From Affinundibacterium seohonense (GTDB lineage Bacteria > Pseudomonadota > Gammaproteobacteria > Burkholderiales > Burkholderiaceae_D), in contig NZ_JACOFW010000013.1 of NCBI RefSeq assembly GCF_014284305.1, positions 1 to 64,000 of the forward strand: DNA of 64,000 nt, read 5' to 3'. Of the stretch, positions 28,150 through 36,830 are shown piece by piece. The notes below the pieces were generated by a model. It made no database searches, had not been told where the DNA came from, and saw only the letters and a list, made by a program, of their open reading frames with translations. The first letter of the stretch is position 1, and each line of letters begins with the position of its first letter. The translations under genes and the position numbers were made by a program.

Positions 28150-29424
28150 ATGCGAGTAAATGCACCAGTTAAAATCGAGACCGTAGCATCGTCCTCAGCT
28201 ATGGCTGACAAAGACGTTACTGGTATTTGCGCGACCAAACCTGCTCGCTTTGAAAAAACTACCGCGCATGAACCCGCATGGTGGCGTGTGTTTAGCACCG
28301 CCTTTGACGATCTCTGGAATATCGGCGCTCCTCGTCGCCTGCCTTGGTATGCCCACTGGCCCCTAATTTTCCTTATCGGGGCCAGCGTGGGTGCGTCGAT
28401 TGTCCTCCTGTCAGCCCTGTTCAGCGGCAATCTGCTGCGCATGGAGTGGTGGTCGCACAATATAGCTTGGTCGATGCTAACGGGCGTGATTATCATGCTG
28501 TTCTTGGAGGGGGCCTTTAGGGCTTTGAGCCGGATCATCTCGGCTGAGCGACTTTTGCAATGGCGTGAAGGTGTAGGGCGGTCGCGCTGGTTGGCCTATA
28601 TCGGCGTGCCAGCACTGTGTAGCGTATTGGGGCTAATTACGCTGGATATTCTGATGCGTTCAGTGGACGCAGGCAGTTTGGCTAGCCCGCGACTGCCCAG
28701 CTACGGGCTGCTGACTACCTTCCTAGTCAGCGGCATCCTGTTGGCCGGCCTGAGTTGGTGGCGGCTGCGCCTTCAGTTGCAAGCCCACAAGGTTCGTCAG
28801 CAGATGGCCGAGGCGCAGCTGCGTCTTCTGCAAGCCCAAATCGAGCCGCACTTTTTGTTCAACACCTTAGCCAATGTGCAGGGGCTGATTGACTATGAGC
28901 CGGACTTAGCCAAGCGCATGCTTGATGCCTTTACCGACTACCTACGCGCCAGCCTAGTGCAGATGCGCGCCCAGGACGTGAGCTTGGCCGAAGAGCTGGA
29001 TCTAGTGCAAAGTTACTTGATCGTGATGCAATGCCGTATGGGGGAGCGCTTGCGTTGGCAGCTGGACATGCCGGCTGAGTTGCGCACCGCCCGCATTCCA
29101 CCTTTGCTGTTACAGCCCTTGATCGAAAATGCCATCCACCACGGTTTGGAACCGCAGATTGAAGGTGGCTTGCTTGTCCTGCGTGCCCGCATTGTCGATC
29201 AAGGCCTGTGCATTGAGATTGATGACGACGGTATTGGCTTGACCGCCGCGCAGCTGCGCCCCCGTCGAGGCAACGGTGTGGCGCTGAAGAATATTCGGGA
29301 GCGCCTGCGGGCAGCCTATGGCCCCGAAGCTCGCTTGGAATTGCACGCGCGAGCGAACGAACAGGGCACCCGCGTGCGCCTAATCTTGCCGCGACTGTAC
29401 CCACAAGCGACAGCCTCCATTTGA
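28150..29424 (+). CDS. LytS-type sensor histidine kinase
   Basis: From the ATG at 28150 the protein has 424 residues (a later ATG at 28201 is also possible; the TTG at 28051 lies in the repeated thiE flank and is rejected). Four hydrophobic segments are seen in residues about 65-220 (for example WPLIFLIGASVGASIVLLSA). The cytoplasmic part has the His_kinase motif QIEPHFLFNTLANVQ with the phospho-accepting histidine, PLIENAIHHGLEP (N box) and NGVALKNIRERL (G box). It is GC-richer than the surroundings (41 of 60 bases in 29041-29100, against 30 of 60 in thiE at 27541-27600). Stop and the next start overlap (TGATG). Confidence 0.9.
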   Translation: MRVNAPVKIETVASSSAMADKDVTGICATKPARFEKTTAHEPAWWRVFSTAFDDLWNIGAPRRLPWYAHWPLIFLIGASVGASIVLLSALFSGNLLRMEWWSHNIAWSMLTGVIIMLFLEGAFRALSRIISAERLLQWREGVGRSRWLAYIGVPALCSVLGLITLDILMRSVDAGSLASPRLPSYGLLTTFLVSGILLAGLSWWRLRLQLQAHKVRQQMAEAQLRLLQAQIEPHFLFNTLANVQGLIDYEPDLAKRMLDAFTDYLRASLVQMRAQDVSLAEELDLVQSYLIVMQCRMGERLRWQLDMPAELRTARIPPLLLQPLIENAIHHGLEPQIEGGLLVLRARIVDQGLCIEIDDDGIGLTAAQLRPRRGNGVALKNIRERLRAAYGPEARLELHARANEQGTRVRLILPRLYPQATASI

Positions 29425-30278
29425 TGAATCCCGAGATTGAGTTAAACCGAATGAGTACCCACTCCATACCCCGTCCCCGCGCTTTGTTGGCTGATGATGA
29501 ACCCCATCTATTGCGCGTGCTGCAAGACCGATTACACGAACTTTGGCCGGAGCTAGAAATCGTAGCCACAGCACCGCATGGCATCGCGGCGGCTGAGCAG
29601 ATTGAACGCTTGCAGCCAGATATCGCTTTTTTGGATATACAAATGCCCGGCTTGACCGGTCTTGAGGTGGCTCAAGGCATCGAAGGTGCGACCCGCGTTG
29701 TGTTTGTAACGGCCTATGATGAACATGCCTTAAGTGCTTTTGAGCACGAGGCCGTTGACTATGTGCTCAAACCGATTCGCGCGGAACGGCTGCAACTCAC
29801 AGTGGATCGTTTGCGCCGTGTCTTCGCCGACTGTTTCGAAGCCTCTTCGCAAATAGAAGATGAGCCTAGCGCAGTGGTTCCGTCTTTGCCAGATGCTGCA
29901 CAGCTGGCCAAGGTGCTGGCGCAACTGATGCCGCACGCCGCAAGCGCTCAACCCATGTTGCGCCACCTGCGCGCTAGTCGTGGCAACACCACCCACATCA
30001 TTCCAATCGAGGACATTCTTTACCTGCAGTCCGACGAAAAATACACTATGGTCCGCACTGCAGAACATGAGTACCTGATTCGCAGTGGCATCATGGAGTT
30101 GGCCAGTCAACTGGACCCGCAACGCTTTTGGCAGGTGCATCGCGGCACCATGATTAATGTGGATCAGCTGCTATCTACCCGCCGCGATGATAATGCGCGA
30201 CTTTTCTTACAAATGCGGGGGCATGAGCGCGAACTGCCCGTGAGTCGCGCCTATGTCCATCTGTTTAAGGCGATGTAA
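29424..30278 (+). CDS. LytTR-family response regulator
   Basis: A 284-residue regulator with an N-terminal receiver domain (about 12-130): acidic pocket ALLADDEPHLL, phospho-acceptor in FLDIQMPGLTG, and the lysine in DYVLKPIRAERL. The C-terminal LytTR DNA-binding domain (about 180-280) shows THIIPIEDILYLQSDEKYTM and FWQVHRGTMINVDQL. Start overlaps the kinase stop; an alternative ATG is at 29451. LytTR proteins bind paired direct repeats upstream of target genes. Same high GC content as the kinase. Targets unknown. Confidence 0.92.
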   Translation: MNPEIELNRMSTHSIPRPRALLADDEPHLLRVLQDRLHELWPELEIVATAPHGIAAAEQIERLQPDIAFLDIQMPGLTGLEVAQGIEGATRVVFVTAYDEHALSAFEHEAVDYVLKPIRAERLQLTVDRLRRVFADCFEASSQIEDEPSAVVPSLPDAAQLAKVLAQLMPHAASAQPMLRHLRASRGNTTHIIPIEDILYLQSDEKYTMVRTAEHEYLIRSGIMELASQLDPQRFWQVHRGTMINVDQLLSTRRDDNARLFLQMRGHERELPVSRAYVHLFKAM

Positions 30279-30319
30279 CTGCAATCAAAATCTCACTGGA
30301 GACCGATATAAAATTCGGC

Positions 30320-30419
30320 GCAGCTACGCCCCCTCGATTGGTGAAGGACTTCATTGCTCTATTTCAATAATTAAATATATCCAAAGCGATTGAATGTTGT
30401 GTAAATTTCTTAAATGTGT
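30320..30419 (+). pseudogene. Duplicated thiE 3' end and flank (downstream direct repeat)
   Basis: The frame from 30320 reads AATPPRLVKDFIALFQ and stops at TAA 30368-30370, against AAKPAQVVKDFIALFR in the real ThiE end. The similarity continues 49 bases past the stop codon, including the identical 10-base run TGTAAATTTC. Total 79 of 100 identical without gaps. There is no start codon or ribosome-binding site, so this is a remnant left beyond the inserted two-component cassette. Confidence 0.85.
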
Positions 30420-30536
30420 CCTGCTTGCTGCATTCGTGCTGTAAACAACGTGATTGACTTGGCTTTTGAGCTAATTTTAGGAGCTTTATTGTATGATCCA
30501 TACAATGCTAGTCAAAAATTACATTTAGGTTAAGCA

Positions 30537-31412
30537 ATGACATTATCCCCATCCATGGTGGCGGCTCCAAATGCCAGCCGCCGTTTTGTTTTAGAAATGC
30601 GTGGATTTTCAGATGCGGAAAAAAGCATGCTGACTTCTACGTTTCGCCTGACCAGCCGTCGTGAGATGAGTTACGTTGAGGCCGGCGAGGGCGACACGCG
30701 TGCTGATATTTATTTAATTAACGCGGATAATCCAGATGCCATAGACGAATTACGTAAACGTGATATCGGGGCGCCAAACGCGCATTCGCCAGCAGTCGTG
30801 ATAGGCAGAACGCCAGTAGAAACGCCATGGCCTTTCGTCGCCAAGCCGATTCATTGGATGCGCCTTTTCGAAAATCTAGATCAAGAAATGTTACGCGCTC
30901 TGCGTGAGCGTAGCACCCGTGTTGCGGTGAATGATAATTGGGATGGCGCGACTATGCGTCGTTCTAGCGATCAAAAAATAGGCGCTGCACCATTCGCCAT
31001 AGAGCAACCGGCGCGTGAAACGGTCTTAGTTGTGGATGACAGCGCCACCGTAAGAGCCTTTATGCGGATTAAATTGTCCCCATTTCAGTTCGACGTTGAT
31101 TTTGCGGAAACCGGCGAACAAGCCATAGAAAAAGTTATTGCGAAGGCCGATAGCAAAGCTTATAACTGCATTTTCCTCGACATCATGATGCCTGGCATCG
31201 ATGGCTATGAAGTGTGTAAAAAGATTAAATCCAATAGCAAGACAAAGTCGTCGGCAGTGGTAATGTTGACGAGTAAGTCCTCGATTATCGATAAGCTACG
31301 GGCGAATTGGTCGGGCTGCGATGCGTTTTTGAGTAAGCCAGTGTCAGAAGATGATTTGCTCGCGACTATTGCAAAATTTTTACCGAGTGCTCGCGAATCC
31401 GTGAAGATTTAA
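30537..31412 (+). CDS. Response regulator with degenerate N-terminal receiver-like domain
   Basis: The 291-residue protein ends in an intact receiver domain (about 158-285): VLVVDDSATVRAF, phospho-acceptor in FLDIMMPGIDGYEV, threonine in VMLTSKSS and lysine in FLSKPVSE. The first 130 residues look like a second, degenerate receiver: DIYLINADNPDAI in place of the phosphorylation strand and FVAKPIHWMRLFENL retaining the KP ending, but without the acidic pocket. No output domain is present, so it acts through partners. There is no adjacent kinase of its own; the LytTR cassette just upstream appears to be an insertion and not its natural partner. Confidence 0.8.
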   Translation: MTLSPSMVAAPNASRRFVLEMRGFSDAEKSMLTSTFRLTSRREMSYVEAGEGDTRADIYLINADNPDAIDELRKRDIGAPNAHSPAVVIGRTPVETPWPFVAKPIHWMRLFENLDQEMLRALRERSTRVAVNDNWDGATMRRSSDQKIGAAPFAIEQPARETVLVVDDSATVRAFMRIKLSPFQFDVDFAETGEQAIEKVIAKADSKAYNCIFLDIMMPGIDGYEVCKKIKSNSKTKSSAVVMLTSKSSIIDKLRANWSGCDAFLSKPVSEDDLLATIAKFLPSARESVKI

Positions 31413-31755
31413 GAAGCCTAAATGGTCGCTATTCCTTTGCGCTAAAGTTGCGTGCCGATATTTTGAGCTTGTTTCGGCATGCTTTTTTAATCTCTCATTC
31501 CATTTATTGGTCAGGTAATTGCGCATTTGTTTTTCTTGATACCAGAAACTCAAAGCCTTTATTGAAGTAAATCTTAAGCAAAACAAGACCTTAGAAAGGC
31601 TTTCGGGTATAATCTCGCGTTCTGTCCAAAATTTCCTCATCAAGTGCCTATTGTTGTCTCTTGTTTGAATTTTCGACGCTGCATGATCGCTCGAAAAAAG
31701 GTATTTGTGGATTCTTTCTCTCTTAGGTTGGTGCAAATTAATTTGGGGGGTGGGG
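31413..31755. other. Intergenic gap with possible Rieske-gene promoter
   Basis: No gene is supported. A perfect TATAAT at 31608-31613 preceded by GGG could be an extended -10 for the Rieske gene, but a matching -35 is not seen and the leader would be about 140 bases. A very strong GGGGGGTGGGG run lies just before the ATG at 31756. Confidence 0.35.
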
Positions 31756-32871
31756 ATGTCCGATCTGGCTTCTTTGTCTACATTAGCGCGTTCTGACGCG
31801 CAACTTCCGGTTCATGTGTATTTTGATCAAGCCTTGTTAGCACGCGAGATCAAACAGTTATTTCAATCTGGCCCACGCTATGTTGGTCACGAATTGATGG
31901 TTCCTAACGTCGGCGATTATGCGACGCTCGCTTCTGAGAACGAAGGGCGTATGCTGGTGCGCGGCAAAGATGGAATCGAATTACTCTCGAATGTCTGTCG
32001 TCATCGCCAAGCCTTAATGTTCGGCGGCCCTGGCACGACGGGTCGCGGCAATGCAAATCATATTGTTTGTCCTTTACATCGCTGGACTTATGATTTGAAA
32101 GGCGAGTTGATTGGCGCGCCGCATTTCAAAGATACGCCTTGTCTAAATCTGTCACGTACACCTATTCAAAATTGGAACGGTTTGCTGTTTGAACAAAACG
32201 GTTACAACGTGATGGAAAAAATGTCGACCTTGTCCGTGACCAAGGATTTAGATTTCACTGGCTATATGCTCGATCATGTGGAAGTCCATGAATGCGATTA
32301 CAACTGGAAAACTTTTATCGAAGTCTATCTGGAAGATTATCACGTCGAGCCTTTCCATCCTGGCCTTGGTAGCTTCGTCACTTGTGATGATTTGCGCTGG
32401 GAATTCGGTGACGACTACAGCGTGCAAACCGTTGGTGTGCATAAAGGTTTGTTGAAATCCGGTTCAGCAAAATATCAGGCATGGCAAGAGCAGGTCTTGA
32501 AATTCCGTGGTGGTGAGCCGCCGAAATATGGCGCAATCTGGCTGACTTTGTATCCAAACATTATGGTGGAATGGTATCCACATGTGTTGGTGGTATCGAC
32601 GCTATGGCCAACCGCCACCGGTAAGACTAAAAACGTCGTTGAATTTTACTATCCCGAAGAAATCGTGTTATTTGAACGCGAATTTATTGAAGCCGAACGT
32701 GCTGCGTACATGGAAACCTGTATCGAGGATGACGAGATCGGTGCGCGCATGGATGCCGGTCGTAAGATTTTGCTCGATCGTGGCGAGAATGAAGTCGGTC
32801 CTTACCAGTCACCGATGGAAGACGGCATGCAGCACTTTCATGAATGGTATCGACGTAAGATGACGTTCTAA
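31756..32871 (+). CDS. Rieske non-heme iron oxygenase, alpha subunit
   Basis: The 371-residue protein has a Rieske [2Fe-2S] domain (about 40-150) with the ligand pattern CRHR and CPLHRW (Cys-x-His ... Cys-x2-His), and a C-terminal catalytic domain with the mononuclear-iron motif EDYHVEPFHPGL, where two histidines and a later acidic residue bind iron. Such enzymes hydroxylate aromatic or quaternary-amine substrates; no beta subunit or reductase is adjacent, as in the carnitine/choline monooxygenase-like branch. The substrate is unknown. The start at 31756 is chosen for its purine-rich site and normal N-terminus. A terminator follows immediately. Confidence 0.88.
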   Translation: MSDLASLSTLARSDAQLPVHVYFDQALLAREIKQLFQSGPRYVGHELMVPNVGDYATLASENEGRMLVRGKDGIELLSNVCRHRQALMFGGPGTTGRGNANHIVCPLHRWTYDLKGELIGAPHFKDTPCLNLSRTPIQNWNGLLFEQNGYNVMEKMSTLSVTKDLDFTGYMLDHVEVHECDYNWKTFIEVYLEDYHVEPFHPGLGSFVTCDDLRWEFGDDYSVQTVGVHKGLLKSGSAKYQAWQEQVLKFRGGEPPKYGAIWLTLYPNIMVEWYPHVLVVSTLWPTATGKTKNVVEFYYPEEIVLFEREFIEAERAAYMETCIEDDEIGARMDAGRKILLDRGENEVGPYQSPMEDGMQHFHEWYRRKMTF

Positions 32872-32881
32872 GTAATGTAAA

Positions 32882-32913
32882 TATGGGGAAGCAATGCTTC
32901 CCCATACTTTTTT
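32882..32913 (+). terminator. Intrinsic terminator of the Rieske gene
   Basis: TATGGGGAAGC (32882-32892), three-base loop AAT, GCTTCCCCATA (32896-32906), then C and six T residues. Perfect 11-base stem 10 bases after the stop codon. Confidence 0.92.
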
Positions 32914-32949
32914 CTGTTTCGTATTTTGTTGTGAAATCTTAAGAATATT

Positions 32950-33885
32950 ATGCAAGCACTCTGGATGTTGGTCGCCACCTTTTTGTTTTCTCTCATGGGT
33001 GTCTGCGTTAAGCTCGCCTCAGAAACTTACAACACGGCAGAGATCGTCACTTATCGCGGTGCGATTGGTGTGATAGGGATCTATTTACTGATGCGCTGGC
33101 AAAACGGCACATTGCGCAGCTCCATGATTAAAGGTCATGTTTGGCGCGGAATCTTCGGCGTGACGTCTTTATGGTTGTGGTTCTACTCGATTTCAAAACT
33201 CCCCCTGTCCTTGTCAGTCACGCTGAGCTACATGTCTTCGATCTGGGTCGCTGTTATTTTATTCGCGACTTCTTGGTGGAATAATCGAGGCAAAGATGTC
33301 GTGCATCTCCCTCCGCATTTGGTGTGGTCTATCTTATTAGGATTTATCGGCGTCGTGATGTTGCTGCGCCCGACCATCCAGCTTGAACAATTACCGGACA
33401 GTTTGATCGCTCTGTGCTCCGGGTTCATTGCTGCTTTGGCTTACATTCAGGTGCGTCAAATGGGCGTGGCTGGTGAGCCCGAATATCGGGTGGTCTTTTA
33501 TTTCTCGCTGGTCTGCACAGTGATGGGTGTCTTGGGTCAACTTTGGCATGTGAATACCTTCTCAGAATCGCAATTAGCTGCGCATGTGAATCATCAATTA
33601 CTAGACTTTAAAGGGATCGCACTTTTGCTCGGCGTTGGTATCTTTGCCATGATTGCGCAATTAGCGATGACACGTTCGTATCGACTCGGGAATCCCTTAG
33701 TGGCAGCGAATTTACAATACGTGGGCATTGTGTTCACGAGTGCGCTTGATGTCATGATTTGGAAGCTTAATTTGAGCTGGATTAGCTGGCTAGGAATTGC
33801 AGTAATTTTGGCTAGCGGTATGATAGCGTCTTCATTCAATAGTAATACTGGCACCAAGTCAGTGGACACTGATCACGCCAGCTAA
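32950..33885 (+). CDS. EamA-family (DMT superfamily) membrane transporter
   Basis: A 311-residue inner-membrane protein with about ten hydrophobic helices in two EamA repeats (about 1-135 and 145-295). The first starts with ATFLFSLMGVCVKLASE and contains the YRGAIG and WFYSISKLPLSLSVTL segments typical of the drug/metabolite transporter superfamily; the second contains AALAYIQVRQMG and SYRLGNPLVAANLQY. Substrates of this superfamily vary (metabolites, amino acids, S-adenosylmethionine) and cannot be read from sequence. The sulfurtransferase gene follows after 18 bases, so they may be co-transcribed. Confidence 0.85.
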   Translation: MQALWMLVATFLFSLMGVCVKLASETYNTAEIVTYRGAIGVIGIYLLMRWQNGTLRSSMIKGHVWRGIFGVTSLWLWFYSISKLPLSLSVTLSYMSSIWVAVILFATSWWNNRGKDVVHLPPHLVWSILLGFIGVVMLLRPTIQLEQLPDSLIALCSGFIAALAYIQVRQMGVAGEPEYRVVFYFSLVCTVMGVLGQLWHVNTFSESQLAAHVNHQLLDFKGIALLLGVGIFAMIAQLAMTRSYRLGNPLVAANLQYVGIVFTSALDVMIWKLNLSWISWLGIAVILASGMIASSFNSNTGTKSVDTDHAS

Positions 33886-33903
33886 GCCCTCTAAGGAAAA
33901 TTC

Positions 33904-34764
33904 ATGTATGCGACTTTGATTAGTGCACAACAACTCGCAGCGTTAAGCGATAAAACGACGGTCGTGGTTGATTGTCGCCATGACTTGATGGATGGCCAAG
34001 CAGGCAAAAATGCTTATGATGCAGGGCACATTCCGGGTGCCGTGTTTGCCAATTTGGATACCGATTTGTCTGGTAGCAAGCATAATGCTGACGGAGTTTT
34101 TGCTGGCCGTCACCCGCTGCCAAACACTGATGATTTGCTCGCGGTGTTACGCCGCCTTGGAATCAATCAGGATACGCAGGTGATCGCTTACGATGCCCAT
34201 GGTGGGATGTTTGCGGCACGCTTATGGTGGCTGTTGCGCTCGATTGGTCATGCATCTGTAGCGGTGTTAGATGGCGGTATTGCGGCTTGGATTAGTGCGG
34301 GGCAAACGCTGCAAACCGAGGTGGCTAGCCATGTGGTGGGCAATATTCAAGTCAAAGACAGCTTAACGACACAAGTCAATGTGCAAACCGTGTTGCAAAA
34401 TCTGCAGGCGACAGCGGATGTGCAATTACAAGTAATCGATGCGCGTGCGGCTGATCGTTTTCGTGGTGAAAATGAAACCATCGATCCGGTCGGAGGCCAT
34501 ATCCCAGGTGCAAAAAATCGCTTCTTTAAAGATAATTTGCAAGCCGATGGACGTTTTAAATCTGCACAAGAATTGCGTCAAGAATGGCAAGCGTTGTTTA
34601 CTGACCCAACTAAAGCCATCATGCAATGCGGCTCAGGCGTAACTGCTTGCCATAATTTGCTGGCATTGGAAGTTGCTGGTTTAGGTGGTGCCGCTTTATA
34701 TCCAGGATCGTGGAGTGAGTGGTGTTCAGATGCTTCGCGCCCTGTGGCAACTGGCACCGTTTAG
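33904..34764 (+). CDS. sseA: Thiosulfate/3-mercaptopyruvate sulfurtransferase
   Basis: The 286-residue protein has two rhodanese domains (about 8-135 and 165-280). The second holds the catalytic cysteine in MQCGSGVTACHNL; CGSGVTA is the active-site loop typical of 3-mercaptopyruvate sulfurtransferases of the SseA type. DAGHIPGAVF and GGHIPGAKNRFF are the matching structural motifs of the two domains. It moves sulfane sulfur to cyanide or thiols. AAGGAAA lies upstream of the ATG. Convergent with the ZIP gene with eight bases between stops. Confidence 0.9.
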   Translation: MYATLISAQQLAALSDKTTVVVDCRHDLMDGQAGKNAYDAGHIPGAVFANLDTDLSGSKHNADGVFAGRHPLPNTDDLLAVLRRLGINQDTQVIAYDAHGGMFAARLWWLLRSIGHASVAVLDGGIAAWISAGQTLQTEVASHVVGNIQVKDSLTTQVNVQTVLQNLQATADVQLQVIDARAADRFRGENETIDPVGGHIPGAKNRFFKDNLQADGRFKSAQELRQEWQALFTDPTKAIMQCGSGVTACHNLLALEVAGLGGAALYPGSWSEWCSDASRPVATGTV

Positions 34765-34772
34765 TTTTGGGT

Positions 34773-35600
34773 TTAGTGCTGATGCTTGATCATCAACAAG
34801 ACCAGTATCACGCCGCAGCCAACCAAAATAACCTGCGGTATGGTTTCTCTCAAGGTCGCGCGGCGCTGCATTTGTGGCATCAAATCGCTGACGGCGATGT
34901 AGATGAACCCGGACGACGCTAGTACCAAAACATAAGGAATTAAGGAGCTCGCTTTGTCTAGGGTGTAGTAGCCCAATACACCACCTAATACTGACATCAA
35001 GCTACATATTAGGTTGTAAAAATAGGCACGGGTTCGGCTAAATCCTGCATTTAATAAAACGATGAAATCGCCGATTTCTTGTGGAATTTCATGAGCAATA
35101 ATTGCCAGTGCAGTGACTACACCTAGGCCCGGATCTGCTAGAAACGCCGCGGCGATCAGAATCCCGTCGGTGAAGTTATGCATGCCGTCGCCTATCAAAA
35201 TCATCCATCCAGCTTTGCCTGCCTCATGCGCATCATGGCCATGCTCATGGTGGTGACCATCACCCTCGTGGTGATGAGAGTGGCGCAAGATCGCAAATTT
35301 TTCTAACAGGAAAAAAGCCAGTAATCCGCCCAACAAACAGGCAAATAAAGAACGAGGATCCGTACCAGATTCAAATGCACGTGGGAGGGCATGTAGCAAA
35401 GACGTTGACAACATCACACCCACCGAGAAGCTGACCATACGTTCCACTAGCTTCGATAGCAAAGAGAACGAAAAGATGGCAGCAAAACTGATGCTCAACA
35501 CACCAGCAATTGTGGTCGTGAAAATAATGGAAGTCAGGGTGGAATGAATTTTAGGCCTCGGCGCGGGGGGATCTGCAACTATGTTGCAATTAGACCACAA
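34773..35600 (-). CDS. ZIP-family metal transporter
   Basis: A 275-residue inner-membrane protein of the ZIP (zinc/iron permease) family. It has about eight hydrophobic helices, a histidine-rich cytoplasmic loop (HSHHHEGDGHHHEHGHDAHE, about residues 107-127) and the metal-path motifs GDGMHNFTDGILIA (helix 4) and AHEIPQEIGDF (helix 5). It likely imports zinc or other divalent metals. The start is uncertain; 35600 gives a 16-residue polar leader before the first helix. No Zur box was recognised upstream. Confidence 0.9.
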   Translation of the reverse strand: MWSNCNIVADPPAPRPKIHSTLTSIIFTTTIAGVLSISFAAIFSFSLLSKLVERMVSFSVGVMLSTSLLHALPRAFESGTDPRSLFACLLGGLLAFFLLEKFAILRHSHHHEGDGHHHEHGHDAHEAGKAGWMILIGDGMHNFTDGILIAAAFLADPGLGVVTALAIIAHEIPQEIGDFIVLLNAGFSRTRAYFYNLICSLMSVLGGVLGYYTLDKASSLIPYVLVLASSGFIYIAVSDLMPQMQRRATLRETIPQVILVGCGVILVLLMIKHQH

Positions 35601-35664
35601 ATCCCTTGTTTCTGCAATTCAAATTCGGGCGCGGCGCTTGTTGTGACAAACCATGCCGGGTAGA

Positions 35665-36144
35665 TCAGCCTTGTTCTTCTTTGCAATTTTTCATTTTGTC
35701 GGTGACTTTTTTGATCTCTTCTAGACGGTCAGCATCTTCCATGTAGGTCGGCTCACCTTTGGCGTTTTCACCGGTAATGAGCGGCAATCCATTGTTCAAT
35801 GTCGCCAGTCGTTTTTTATTTTGGTAGCATTTTTCTTCATCCTGACGCACTTTGTCACGCGCCAAGTCTTCCTGTTCCTTGCGTAGCTTTTGTCTTTCCT
35901 TGAATTCGATTTCTTTTGCCCATAAAGCTTTTTCAGGAGGTTTATTGGTAGCGGCTTGTCCATGACCACTCGCAACCGGCGTGATCTCGACTTCTTTGAC
36001 TATGGTGCTGCCGAGAGGACAGCGACTTGCCATAATTTTACGACCTTGCGCATCTTTACATTCAAAGATTTGAGCTGGCGTGAGTTGTGTCATCCCTAAT
36101 AAAATGGCAGCTATAGTAAGATTTTTTTTATACATGAGGTACAT
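35665..36144 (-). CDS. DUF4124 domain-containing exported protein
   Basis: From the ATG at 36144 the protein has 159 residues: a signal peptide (MYLMYKKNLTIAAILLGMTQ, cleavage after TPA), a DUF4124-type start (QIFECKDAQGRKIMASRCPL, with two cysteines that probably pair), and a charged helical C-terminal half rich in K, E and R. The function of DUF4124 proteins is unknown; they are periplasmic and common in Burkholderiales. A longer frame reaching 36378 is rejected as it overlaps the promoter region of the divergent gene. Confidence 0.8.
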   Translation of the reverse strand: MYLMYKKNLTIAAILLGMTQLTPAQIFECKDAQGRKIMASRCPLGSTIVKEVEITPVASGHGQAATNKPPEKALWAKEIEFKERQKLRKEQEDLARDKVRQDEEKCYQNKKRLATLNNGLPLITGENAKGEPTYMEDADRLEEIKKVTDKMKNCKEEQG

Positions 36145-36295
36145 AGGGTATTCTTTCGACGAGTGCGAGGTGCAGAGTGAAAACCTCAGTTTGCATAGGA
36201 ATGCCTTTACGCTAAGTTGTAGTATGTGCATTCGCTTTATAAAGGATAGATTCTCATGTTTTATGCGGATACGTCCAGTTTTTTTGCCATGGAAA

Positions 36296-36805
36296 ATGAA
36301 TATGCGTGATAGTGCAGCATTGAAACAAACGATGTGTGATTTTATCGAGAGTCTGGGAATCTCTATCATTCCTCGCAAATTGGAACATGTTACGTTTTTG
36401 CCTGGTTTAGATCTTGGCCCAAATTGTATTTATGTCGATGCCGAAAAACTCTTGTATCCCGGAGATCTATTGCACGAAGCGGGGCATTTGGCGGTGACGA
36501 CTGCTGCGCAAAGATCCGCGGTAGGTAGTGAGGCTTTAGAGTTACCGTGGCCAACTGATGGTGAAGAAATCGCTGCAGTCCTTTGGTCTTTTGCTGCCGC
36601 CCAGCATCTTCAGATTCCATTGGAAGTGGTGTTTCACAGCGATGGTTACAAAAATGAATCCCAGTGGTTGATCGAAAACTTTCAACAAGGCCAGTACATA
36701 GGCTTGCCATTTTTGCAGTGGGCTGGATTATGTTTTGATGAAAATCAGGCCGCTTTGCACCAAGCGCAGCCATTTCCAGTGATGCAGAAATGGATGCGTG
36801 ATTAG
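36296..36805 (+). CDS. Small HEAGH-motif protein, putative metallopeptidase-like
   Basis: The 169-residue protein (ATG at 36296 or 36302) is not recognised by name. It contains DLLHEAGHLAV at about residues 60-70, an HExxH pattern typical of zinc peptidases, followed about 30 residues later by a DGEEIAAVLWSFAAA segment whose glutamates could be the third ligand. There is no signal peptide or membrane helix, so it should be cytoplasmic. Much longer frames from 36080 are rejected because they run through the promoter region of the divergent DUF4124 gene. Peptidase activity is inferred from the motif alone. Confidence 0.65.
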   Translation: MNMRDSAALKQTMCDFIESLGISIIPRKLEHVTFLPGLDLGPNCIYVDAEKLLYPGDLLHEAGHLAVTTAAQRSAVGSEALELPWPTDGEEIAAVLWSFAAAQHLQIPLEVVFHSDGYKNESQWLIENFQQGQYIGLPFLQWAGLCFDENQAALHQAQPFPVMQKWMRD

Positions 36806-36830
36806 GGCGACAATGAAGATACAGCGACGA

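Noticed and set aside
36080-36295. N-terminal extension of the HEAGH protein
   Set aside because: It would cross the divergent DUF4124 promoter region and encodes a cysteine/arginine-rich leader unlike the rest.
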